DNA of 8,209 nt from Desulfobacteraceae bacterium UBA5852 (GTDB lineage: Bacteria > Desulfobacterota > Desulfobacteria > Desulfobacterales > UBA5852), in the NCBI GenBank assembly GCA_002432195.1, contig DJGG01000008.1:4075-12283 (forward strand), in the 5' to 3' direction. A model generated the notes under the pieces. That model saw only the letters and a program-made list of their open reading frames with translations. It made no database searches and was not told the DNA's origin. The position numbers and the translations under genes are program-made. Positions 1 to 4,990 of this stretch are shown here, in pieces. Every line of letters begins with the position of its first letter. The stretch's first letter is position 1.

Positions 1-213
1 GCCATGTACGGCCTGGGACTCGCCCTGGAGCCGGCCGTGTGCCTGGCGGTCTTCCTCCACGGCCTGGCCGGGGACCTGGCGGCGGAAGCTTTGGGGCCGG
101 ACGGGATCACCGCCGGGGAGATCCTGGCCCACCTGCCGGCTGCCGTGCGCGCCCACCGGGAGGGCTTGCCCGCCCGCTTCCAGGGCTGCTGCCGGCTGAC
201 GCTGGTGAGCTGA
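1..213 (+). CDS. nnrD: ADP/ATP-dependent NAD(P)H-hydrate dehydratase, C-terminal end (partial)
   Basis: The reading frame is open from the first base and stops with TGA at 211-213, so only the last 70 codons of a longer gene are seen. The translated tail carries the segment FLHGLAGDLAAEALG followed by an ITAGEIL...LP stretch. This matches the closing region of the ribokinase-like (YjeF C-terminal) domain, where family members read roughly 'YLHG.AGD.AA...G..G..A.D....LP'. The family dehydrates the damaged cofactor S-NADHX or S-NADPHX in the cytoplasm, usually as the C-terminal half of a fusion with the NnrE epimerase. Whether the epimerase half is present cannot be seen. The ATG at base 4 is internal, not a start. 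The tail after the LP motif is short and ends normally, so nothing suggests truncation at the 3' side. Confidence 0.8.
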   Translation, partial: AMYGLGLALEPAVCLAVFLHGLAGDLAAEALGPDGITAGEILAHLPAAVRAHREGLPARFQGCCRLTLVS

Positions 214-240
214 AGGGGTGGCCTTTCTGTCCCGCGGGGT

Positions 241-269
241 TTGACCGGCTCCCCGGGGTGGCTTATTCT
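241..269 (+). promoter_or_regulatory. Sigma70-type promoter for the protease-dus unit
   Basis: TTGACC at 241-246 matches five of six bases of the -35 consensus. It is followed by an exact 17-nt spacer and TATTCT at 264-269, which matches four of six bases of the -10 consensus. Transcription would start near 276 and give a leader of about 40 nt before the ATG at 317. The spacer holds the 8-bp palindrome CCCCGGGG (251-258 region). The match stands out in such a GC-rich background and lies in the only gap between the two genes. The promoter is predicted from sequence only. Confidence 0.65.
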
Positions 270-316
270 TGGGCCTCGCACCTTTCAATACCCTGTTGCG
301 TGAGGATCCGAGCTTG

Positions 317-1768
317 ATGCCAATCCGCCTTGCCTCCTTCTGGCTTCTGCCCCTGGCAGCCCTCCTGGGGTGCGCCGTGGGCGACCTGCGCCCCGACGAG
401 CCCCTGCGCAGCCTGGTGGCCGGCGTGCAGCCCTCCGTGGTGACCATCCAGACCTTCGATTCGGGCAACGATGCCCATGGCCTGGGAACCGGGTTCTTCG
501 TGGGCCACCAGGGGCACCTGGTCACCAATTTCCATGTCATGGAAAACGCCTATTCCGCCAAGGTGCGCACCGCGGGCGGGCACACCTATCCGATTACCGG
601 GGTGGTGGGGGAAGACCGCGCGGGGGACCTCATTTTGCTGGCCGTGGACCTGCCGGCGGACGAGTCCCGGGGGCTGGAGCTCGCCGAAGCGCCCCCGGCC
701 ATCGCCGACCGCGTGGTGGTGGTGGGCAGCCCCCTGGGCCTGGAGCAGACCGTGAGCGAGGGGATCGTCTCGGCCGTCCGCGAGGTCCCGGGGGTGGGGC
801 CCGTCTTCCAGCTCTCGGCCCCCATCTCCCAGGGTTCCAGCGGAAGCCCCGTGATGGACCACCGGGGGCGGGTCATCGGGGTGATCTCCTTCCAGGCCCA
901 GGCCGGCCAGAACCTCAATTTCGCCGTGTCCGCGGCCAAGATCCTGTCCCTGGAATCCGGGCGGGAGCCCCAACCGGTGGCCGAGTGGGCCCTGGCACGC
1001 ACGACCCGGGAGCCGGGAGCGGCCATGGAGCTCTGCCAGAAGGGGCTCAGCTTCGCCATCCGGGGGGAGTACAAGGAGGCCCTGAGCTACTACCAGGAGG
1101 CCGTGGAGCGCAGCCCCGGGGACGCCCAGGCCTGGTACGGCCTGGGCAACTGCTACGTGGGGCTCGATCAGCCCGAGGAAGCCATCGCCGCCTACAGGCA
1201 GGTGGTGGCCCACGACCCGGACAACCCCGGCGCCCACCACAACCTGGGGCGCTACTTCAGCGAGCTGGGGCGCTATGAAGAGGCTATCACCAGTTACCAG
1301 GCGGCCACCGCCCTGGCCCCCGACCACCTGCCGGCCCTCTTCGACATGGCCGTGACCTTCGGCAAGATGGACCGCCACCTGGAGGAGAAGGCCGCCTACG
1401 AGACCGTCGTGCGCCTGCGGCCCGATCTCTACCCGGCCCACTACCAGATGGGGCTGGCCTGCCTGCAGTTGGGGCTCTACGACGAGGCCATCGCCGCCGA
1501 GAAAAAAGCCCTGGAGATCAAGCCCGACTTCGCCCGGGCCCACTTCGCCCTGGGGCTGGTCTACGAAGCCCTGGCCGACCGCCCCCGGGAGCTGACGGCC
1601 TACCGTGATGCCATCCGCGCGGACCCGGAGTTCGTCCCCGCCCACTACCGCCTGGGCCTGCTCTACCTGGAGGAGGGCCAGCGGCCCCAGGCCCTGGACC
1701 AATACAAGATCCTGAAGGCACTGGACATGGAGGCGGCGGCCAGCCTTTTCGACCGGATCTACCCGTGA
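317..1768 (+). CDS. Trypsin-like (HtrA-type) serine protease lipoprotein with C-terminal TPR repeats
   Basis: This 483-aa protein probably degrades or senses misfolded envelope proteins outside the cytoplasm. It begins with a lipoprotein signal: a basic N-end, a hydrophobic stretch, and lipobox LLGC with the lipidated Cys at residue 19. Residues about 30-210 form a trypsin-2/HtrA-like domain. The candidate triad is His73 (in VTNFHVME), Asp104 (AGDLILL) and Ser175 (QGSSGSPV, where HtrA has GNSGGP). No PDZ domain follows. Instead, residues about 235-470 hold roughly six or seven tandem TPR units of 34 residues (A.Y.LG..Y..L...EEAI..Y...), which usually bind protein partners. The ATG at 317 is preferred because the signal peptide starts there and GAGGA lies at 302-306. 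An upstream in-frame TTG at 269 would overlap the promoter -10. The stop overlaps the GTG start of the next gene. The substrate is unknown; the protease fold call is firm, HtrA membership less so. Confidence 0.85.
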   Translation: MPIRLASFWLLPLAALLGCAVGDLRPDEPLRSLVAGVQPSVVTIQTFDSGNDAHGLGTGFFVGHQGHLVTNFHVMENAYSAKVRTAGGHTYPITGVVGEDRAGDLILLAVDLPADESRGLELAEAPPAIADRVVVVGSPLGLEQTVSEGIVSAVREVPGVGPVFQLSAPISQGSSGSPVMDHRGRVIGVISFQAQAGQNLNFAVSAAKILSLESGREPQPVAEWALARTTREPGAAMELCQKGLSFAIRGEYKEALSYYQEAVERSPGDAQAWYGLGNCYVGLDQPEEAIAAYRQVVAHDPDNPGAHHNLGRYFSELGRYEEAITSYQAATALAPDHLPALFDMAVTFGKMDRHLEEKAAYETVVRLRPDLYPAHYQMGLACLQLGLYDEAIAAEKKALEIKPDFARAHFALGLVYEALADRPRELTAYRDAIRADPEFVPAHYRLGLLYLEEGQRPQALDQYKILKALDMEAAASLFDRIYP

Positions 1769-2790
1769 CCTTCGACCTCCAGGCTTTCCTGCGCCGGCCC
1801 CTGACCATCGGGGGCCGTTCCATTTCCGGCCGCCTGGTCCTGGCCCCCCTCTCCAAGCTGGGCAACACCGCCTTCCGCCAGGTGGTCCGGGAATACGGAG
1901 GCTACGGCCTGCTCTTTTCGGAGATGTGCTGGGCGCGCTCGGTGCCCTGCGGCAACGGCCACGACCTGGGGGGCTTCATGTGGCGCAGGGACGAGAACCT
2001 GGGCGAGGTCGTCTGCCAGATCTTCGGCAGCGACCCGGAGGCCATGGGGCGGGCGGCGCAGATCATCGCCGGGGAGGACTTTTTCGGGGTGGACCTCAAC
2101 TTCGGATGCTGTGTCGCCGCGGTCTGCCGCAAGGGATGTGGGGCGGCCCTGCTGAAAACCCCACGCCGGGCCGAAGCCATCGTGGCCGCGGTGCGCCGGG
2201 CGACCGCCATCCCCCTGTTCGTCAAGTTCCGCACCGGCTGGCAGGACGATCCGGCCGCGGCCGTGGAACTGGCCCGGCGCTTCGAGGGCGCCGGCGCCGA
2301 CGCCCTGACCTTCCACCCCCGGGTGGCGCCGGATCGGCGCACCCGCCCCCCACGCTGGGAGCACATCGGGGCGGTGAAAGCCGCCGTGGGCATACCGGTG
2401 TTCGGCAACGGGGAGGTCCTGGCCGCCGACGACTGCGCCCGGATGCTCCGGACGACCGGCTGCGACGGGGTGGCCCTGGGGCGCCTGGCCCTGGCCCAGC
2501 CCTGGGTATTCGCCGCCTGGACCAACGGCTACCAGCCGCCCCCCGGGATCTACCGGGAGTGTGCCGAGCGGCTGCTGGACCTCCTGGCCGAAACTTACGG
2601 GCCGACGGTGGCCCTGCGCCGCTTCCACCGCTTCGCGGCCTACTACACGGCCAACTTCACCTTCGGCCACGCCCTCTACGGCCGCCTCTGCAAGGCGGAA
2701 ACCCCGGAGGCCGCCAAAAGGATCCTGGCGGATTTCCTGGACACCGCCCCCCAGACCATCGCGCGCCCCAACATGAACCGCTTCCGCTGA
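1765..2790 (+). CDS. tRNA-dihydrouridine synthase family protein, Cys-rich variant
   Basis: This 341-aa FMN-dependent TIM-barrel enzyme is predicted to reduce uridine to dihydrouridine in the D-loop of tRNA with NAD(P)H in the cytoplasm. Recognisable Dus elements, in order, are: LAPLSKLGNTAFR near residue 26; QIFGSDPE at 85-92; DLNFGC with Cys115, the position of the catalytic Cys of the family's GCP motif; Lys154 in VKFRTGW; His184 in TFHPR; GNGEV at 214-218; and GVALGRLAL at 235-243, for flavin phosphate binding. The proline after the catalytic Cys is replaced by Cys116, and Cys121 and Cys125 follow, giving four cysteines in eleven residues. The length suits the family (about 310-350). The start is GTG at 1765, overlapping the upstream stop as GTGA; no strong ribosome site is visible, so translation is probably coupled. 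It does not look like classical DusA, DusB or DusC, so no symbol is given. Confidence 0.85.
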   Translation: MTFDLQAFLRRPLTIGGRSISGRLVLAPLSKLGNTAFRQVVREYGGYGLLFSEMCWARSVPCGNGHDLGGFMWRRDENLGEVVCQIFGSDPEAMGRAAQIIAGEDFFGVDLNFGCCVAAVCRKGCGAALLKTPRRAEAIVAAVRRATAIPLFVKFRTGWQDDPAAAVELARRFEGAGADALTFHPRVAPDRRTRPPRWEHIGAVKAAVGIPVFGNGEVLAADDCARMLRTTGCDGVALGRLALAQPWVFAAWTNGYQPPPGIYRECAERLLDLLAETYGPTVALRRFHRFAAYYTANFTFGHALYGRLCKAETPEAAKRILADFLDTAPQTIARPNMNRFR

Positions 2791-3384
2791 CCGACGGGTG
2801 GGTTCCGCAGCCAGCGTCCGGCGGTTTCGCGCACGCATGGGCGGGAGGGAATCGGCCTCGGAAAACCGGCCGAACTATCCCTCGAGGGCACCCGCGTGGC
2901 CGCGCCTCCCGGAGCAACCAAGTGTTGTGTCCCGGATATATTTGGAAAAATTCCGACCGGTTTGATGCCGTTGGGGATGACAGGGGGTGAGGGGTTCCGC
3001 TCCCGGGGGACGGGCAACTGTCTGCGCCCTTTAGAGCGCCTGGGCTCCGGCGCCGCGACAGGCTTCCAACGGGGCAAACGCTCCCAGCGCGCCCGCGACC
3101 TCATCCTTGAGAGCAGCGCCGGAGTTTAGGCGCTCTTGAGGGCGAGTTTTGCCAGTTCCCCGGGAGCGGAACCCCTCACCCCCTGTCGCGAGACATGCGC
3201 ACTATCTTGTATGGGGCAAGACCAGAGGCCTTCGACCGCGAGGGCGATTCCGAATTCGAGCGTTTGGCCCTCTGCAGGCACCCGGAAAGCAGACACCAAC
3301 GGCGGCAACCGGGGCGGAAGGCCTTCTTGGACGGCTGCCTGCCGCCGCGGTTTCGCCGGCGCACCACCGGAGGCCGGCGGCACG
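2791..3384. other. Non-coding stretch between convergent genes
   Basis: About 590 bases lie between the end of dus (+) and the end of the BamE-like lipoprotein gene (-). I found no convincing gene here; the short open frames lack ribosome sites and recognisable domains. Outside the 209-bp inverted repeat listed separately, the stretch contains small dyads: TCGGCC/GGCCGA (2852-2857 with 2868-2873), the palindrome CCCTCGAGGG (2879-2888), a 10-bp palindrome GAAGGCCTTC (3317-3326) inside a 7-bp stem (3301-3307 with 3340-3346), and CGAATTCG (3251-3258). An AT-rich patch near 2936-2956 has a TATATT but no partner -35. None is a good intrinsic terminator for dus. Confidence 0.6.
2979..3187. repeat. 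209-bp imperfect inverted-repeat element with 30-bp perfect ends
   Basis: The first 30 bases (2979-3008, beginning GACAGGGGGTGAGGGG) are the exact reverse complement of the last 30 (3158-3187). Moving inward, further blocks pair in the same nested order: CGCCCT (3025-3030) with AGGGCG (3139-3144), AGAGCGCCT (3033-3041) with AGGCGCTCT (3128-3136), and CTCCGGCGC (3045-3053) with GCGCCGGAG (3116-3124). The loop is about 62 nt. Single-stranded DNA or RNA from either strand would fold into one long hairpin. The size, perfect termini and lack of coding capacity resemble a MITE or a dispersed palindromic repeat. No target-site duplication is obvious at the edges, and no second copy occurs in the window. 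Confidence 0.75.
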
Positions 3385-3385
3385 C
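3359..3385 (-). terminator. GC-rich hairpin directly after the BamE-like gene
   Basis: On the minus-strand transcript, a 12-pair stem (3374-3385 with 3359-3370) closes a 3-nt loop (3371-3373) and begins at the last base of the TAG stop. Three of the pairs are G-U, which hold only in minus-strand RNA; the plus-strand copy would have A-C mismatches. This supports a role in the minus transcript. No U-run follows, so it may be a 3' stability hairpin rather than a true intrinsic terminator. Confidence 0.4.
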
Positions 3386-3654
3386 TATTTCAGACCTTCG
3401 GCCGCGAAGAACACCACCTTGTCGGCGATGAACTTCACGCTGATGGTGCGCGGGGGTTTGCCCCAGACGCCGTTGGTGACGCCCATGGCGGTCTGGGACT
3501 GGTCCGGCGGGCCCAGGAGGGCCACCACCTCCTGGTAGTCCATGCCCATGGCGAGCTTGTCGTAATTGGCCTTGTTGACGGGGTTGCCGCAGGCCGCCAG
3601 GGACAGGAGCAGCCCCAGCAGGACGAACACACGCACCATGCGCATCGGGGTCAA
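3385..3654 (-). CDS. Small BamE/SmpA-like lipoprotein (DUF3862-type)
   Basis: This is an 89-aa predicted lipoprotein. Residues about 7-21 are a hydrophobic signal ending in lipobox LAAC, with the lipidated Cys at residue 22. The mature part reads NYDKLAMGMDYQEVVALLG (30-48), then GPPDQ, MGV..GVWG and ISVKFIADKVVFF. That is the pattern of the BamE-like fold of the DUF3862 family: NY..I..GM.y.EV...LG.P....W......I.V.F..dkV. Function in the family is not settled; an outer-membrane or periplasmic location is likely. I chose TTG at 3654 because GGAGG (3663-3667) lies 8 nt upstream. ATG codons at 3645 and 3639 are alternatives, with longer spacing. The protein is the usual short length for the family and looks intact. 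The gene appears to be alone, with the 3743-3911 element upstream. Confidence 0.8.
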   Translation of the reverse strand: MTPMRMVRVFVLLGLLLSLAACGNPVNKANYDKLAMGMDYQEVVALLGPPDQSQTAMGVTNGVWGKPPRTISVKFIADKVVFFAAEGLK

Positions 3655-3709
3655 GGTGGAGACCTCCTTCGGAGTTCGGTTGGGGGAAATGCCGGGGGGC
3701 ACTCCCGGC

Positions 3710-3729
3710 GCCTCCCGGCGACGGGAGGC
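3710..3729. other. Short hairpin in the leader region of the BamE-like gene
   Basis: GCCTCCCG (3710-3717) pairs perfectly with CGGGAGGC (3722-3729) around a 4-nt loop. It lies about 55 nt upstream of the lipoprotein start and 13 nt from the edge of the 3743-3911 element. The CTCCCGGCG motif is repeated directly at 3702-3710 and 3712-3720, and a related GCCTCCCGGCG occurs inside the element at 3787-3797. The role is unknown. Confidence 0.35.
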
Positions 3730-3742
3730 AGCGAGGGAACGG

Positions 3743-3911
3743 CTAAGTGGTCACGGTCATAAATACGGTGGCATTCGATGGCCGATGCCTCCCGGCGCGG
3801 CGGCGTTGCTCGGCGCGCGCATACGCCAGGTATGTGCGCTTCTCGCGCCTTGCCGGCCGGGTGCCTCGGCCATCTCGGTGCGTCACCGTATTTATGACCG
3901 TGACCACTTAG
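3743..3911. repeat. 169-bp palindromic element with 28-bp perfect terminal inverted repeats
   Basis: Bases 3743-3770 (beginning CTAAGTGGTCACGGTCATAA) are the exact reverse complement of 3884-3911. The centre is also a hairpin: 3815-3824 pairs with 3830-3839 around GCCAG. Its axis (3827) is the exact midpoint of the two ends. Between them GATGGCCGA (3777-3785) pairs with TCGGCCATC (3866-3874), and most of the remainder pairs imperfectly, so the whole unit folds into one long hairpin. The AT-rich ends contrast with the local GC content. There is no coding capacity. It looks like a MITE, a REP-like palindromic repeat, or a substrate for a transposase encoded elsewhere. The right end supplies the stop codon of the adjacent gene. 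Confidence 0.8.
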
Positions 3912-4138
3912 TCCGGCCGGCTGACGCAGGGCATTCCGCCCATTTCCCAGTAGGCCCGGCGCTCCCGGCCGCTGCGGCGGTCGGCCCCGCGGCGGCGTTC
4001 GGCGCCCCCCGCGGCAAAGTAGTCCAGGCTGTAAACCAGACGCAGGTCCAGCCCGGAGCGGCGCTCCACCAGGCAGCTGCGGCGTTGTTCCCCCAGGCGA
4101 TCCTTGCGGTGCTGGAAATGGCGGGGCGAGGCGGCCAT
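3908..4138 (-). CDS. Small Arg-rich hypothetical protein with (E/D)RRxG repeats
   Basis: This is a 76-aa protein with no signal peptide or membrane segment, of unknown function. Its notable feature is repeated acidic-Arg-Arg motifs: ERRSG (25-29), ERRRG (47-51), DRRSG (53-57) and ERRAY (59-63), with the core VYSLDYFAAGG at 35-45. I recall similar short 'RRSG-DRR ... YSLDYF-x-GG' hypothetical proteins in delta-type proteobacteria, but this is memory and was not checked. The ATG at 4138 is supported by GGGAGGAG (4143-4150) 4 nt upstream. The gene lies 137 bp downstream of ahpC on the same strand and might be co-transcribed with it. The last codon's third base and the TAA stop (3908-3910) lie inside the terminal repeat of the 169-bp element, so the original C-terminus may have been replaced or slightly shortened. 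Confidence 0.6.
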   Translation of the reverse strand: MAASPRHFQHRKDRLGEQRRSCLVERRSGLDLRLVYSLDYFAAGGAERRRGADRRSGRERRAYWEMGGMPCVSRPD

Positions 4139-4275
4139 GGCGCTCCTCCCGGCATGGGGTTGGGCGGCGGGTGATGGGGGAGCCGATGCCCCCCCGACCA
4201 CCCGGATTCGGCCCGAAGGTATGGCGTCGGGCCCCGGCCGTCAAGCGCCCCGGCAGGCGCCTTTGCGCGCAGGCC

Positions 4276-4875
4276 TCAAAGCTGCTCCCCGTGCTCCCGG
4301 AGGTAGCCGGAGACCCCCTCCGCGGTGGGTTTCATGCCCGCTTCCCCGGCATGCCAGCCCGCGGGACAGACCTCCCCGTGCTTCTCGGTGAACTGCAGGG
4401 CGTCCACCACCCGCAGCATCTCGTCCACGTCCCGCCCCAGGGGCAGATTGTTCACCACCTGGTGCTGCACGATACCCTCCCGATCGATGAGAAACGAGGC
4501 CCGCAGGGCCACGCCGTCGGGGTGCTCGATGCCGTAGGCCCGGGCGATCTCGTGCTTGATGTCGGCCACCAGGGGGAAGTCCACCGCACCGATGCCGCCC
4601 TCCTTCACCGGGGTGCCGCGCCAGGCGAAGTGGGTGAACTGGGAGTCGATGGAAACCCCCACCACCGCCACCCCGCGCTTCTGGAATTCGGGCACGCGCT
4701 TGTGGTGGGCCAGGATCTCGGTGGGACAGACGAAAGTGAAATCCAGGGGGTAGAAGAACAGCACGACATACTTGCCGCGCAGGTCGGCCAGGCGGAAATT
4801 CTCCTCGATCTGGCCGTCGGGCATGACGGCGGGGGCCAGGAAATCGGGCGCCTCGTGGGCCACCAGGACACTCAT
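4276..4875 (-). CDS. Typical 2-Cys peroxiredoxin, AhpC/Prx1 type
   Basis: This 199-aa thiol peroxidase reduces hydrogen peroxide, organic hydroperoxides and peroxynitrite in the cytoplasm and is recycled by thioredoxin or an AhpF-like reductase. The peroxidatic Cys50 sits in the signature FYPLDFTFVCPTE; the resolving Cys170 is in HGEVCPAGW; and Arg125 is the conserved active-site Arg. The GGIG motif (93-96) and a C-terminal tail with GYLREH resemble the GGLG/YF features of oxidation-sensitive Prx1 enzymes, although the match is not exact. The length is normal. The ATG at 4875 has AGGAGG (4881-4886) 5 nt upstream, clearly better than the in-frame ATG 15 nt earlier. No reductase gene is adjacent. 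A candidate promoter and a leader hairpin lie between it and the channel gene, so it is probably transcribed on its own. Confidence 0.95.
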   Translation of the reverse strand: MSVLVAHEAPDFLAPAVMPDGQIEENFRLADLRGKYVVLFFYPLDFTFVCPTEILAHHKRVPEFQKRGVAVVGVSIDSQFTHFAWRGTPVKEGGIGAVDFPLVADIKHEIARAYGIEHPDGVALRASFLIDREGIVQHQVVNNLPLGRDVDEMLRVVDALQFTEKHGEVCPAGWHAGEAGMKPTAEGVSGYLREHGEQL

Positions 4876-4908
4876 GATCGCCTCCTGCAAGGTTGACGGT
4901 GAACGAAA

Positions 4909-4939
4909 CCCCCGGCGCCGCGCGGGCGGCCGCCGGGGG
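4909..4939 (-). terminator. Very GC-rich hairpin between the channel gene and the peroxiredoxin gene
   Basis: CCCCCGGC (4909-4916) pairs with GCCGGGGG (4932-4939) around a 15-nt GC-rich loop that can itself pair. On the minus strand it is followed by a weak T-rich run (TTTCGTT), so it could terminate the channel transcript. It is also bracketed by a 9-bp inverted repeat, GGTTGACGG at 4891-4899 and CCGTCAACC at 4966-4974. If the promoter at 4957-4984 is real, this hairpin would instead lie in the peroxiredoxin 5' leader. Confidence 0.4.
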
Positions 4940-4956
4940 CGGCTTCCAACCCCGAC

Positions 4957-4984
4957 ATGGTAATGCCGTCAACCGACTTGGCAA
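4957..4984 (-). promoter_or_regulatory. Candidate promoter for the peroxiredoxin gene
   Basis: Read on the minus strand, TTGCCA (4979-4984, five of six to the -35 consensus) is followed after 16 nt by TACCAT (4957-4962, four of six to the -10). The start point would fall near 4950, about 75 nt upstream of the ATG at 4875. It sits directly downstream of the channel stop. The moderate match and 16-nt spacing make it tentative. Confidence 0.3.
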
Positions 4985-4990
4985 CCCGCC

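Noticed and set aside
263..1702. A 479-codon open frame on the minus strand opposite the protease gene
   Set aside because: It is a GC-rich antisense shadow: low-complexity Gly/Val/His/Gln composition, no domain, and the plus strand clearly encodes a protease with TPR repeats.
1759..2838. A 359-codon minus-strand frame opposite dus
   Set aside because: No motif and composition typical of antisense GC-rich DNA; the plus frame carries all the Dus motifs.
2936..2956. AT-rich patch with TATATT as a possible promoter
   Set aside because: No -35 at a suitable distance and no gene starts downstream on either strand.
3126..3383. Possible 85-codon minus-strand gene in the intergenic stretch
   Set aside because: No ribosome site, no recognisable domain, and its end runs into the inverted-repeat element.
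3743..3911. CRISPR repeat or tRNA-like structure in the palindromic element
   Set aside because: There is a single inverted pair rather than spaced direct repeats, and no cloverleaf arms or anticodon loop can be drawn.
4245..4260. GCGCC/GGCGC hairpin after the peroxiredoxin gene as a terminator
   Set aside because: Only a 5-bp stem, and no T-run on the minus strand that it would need to serve.
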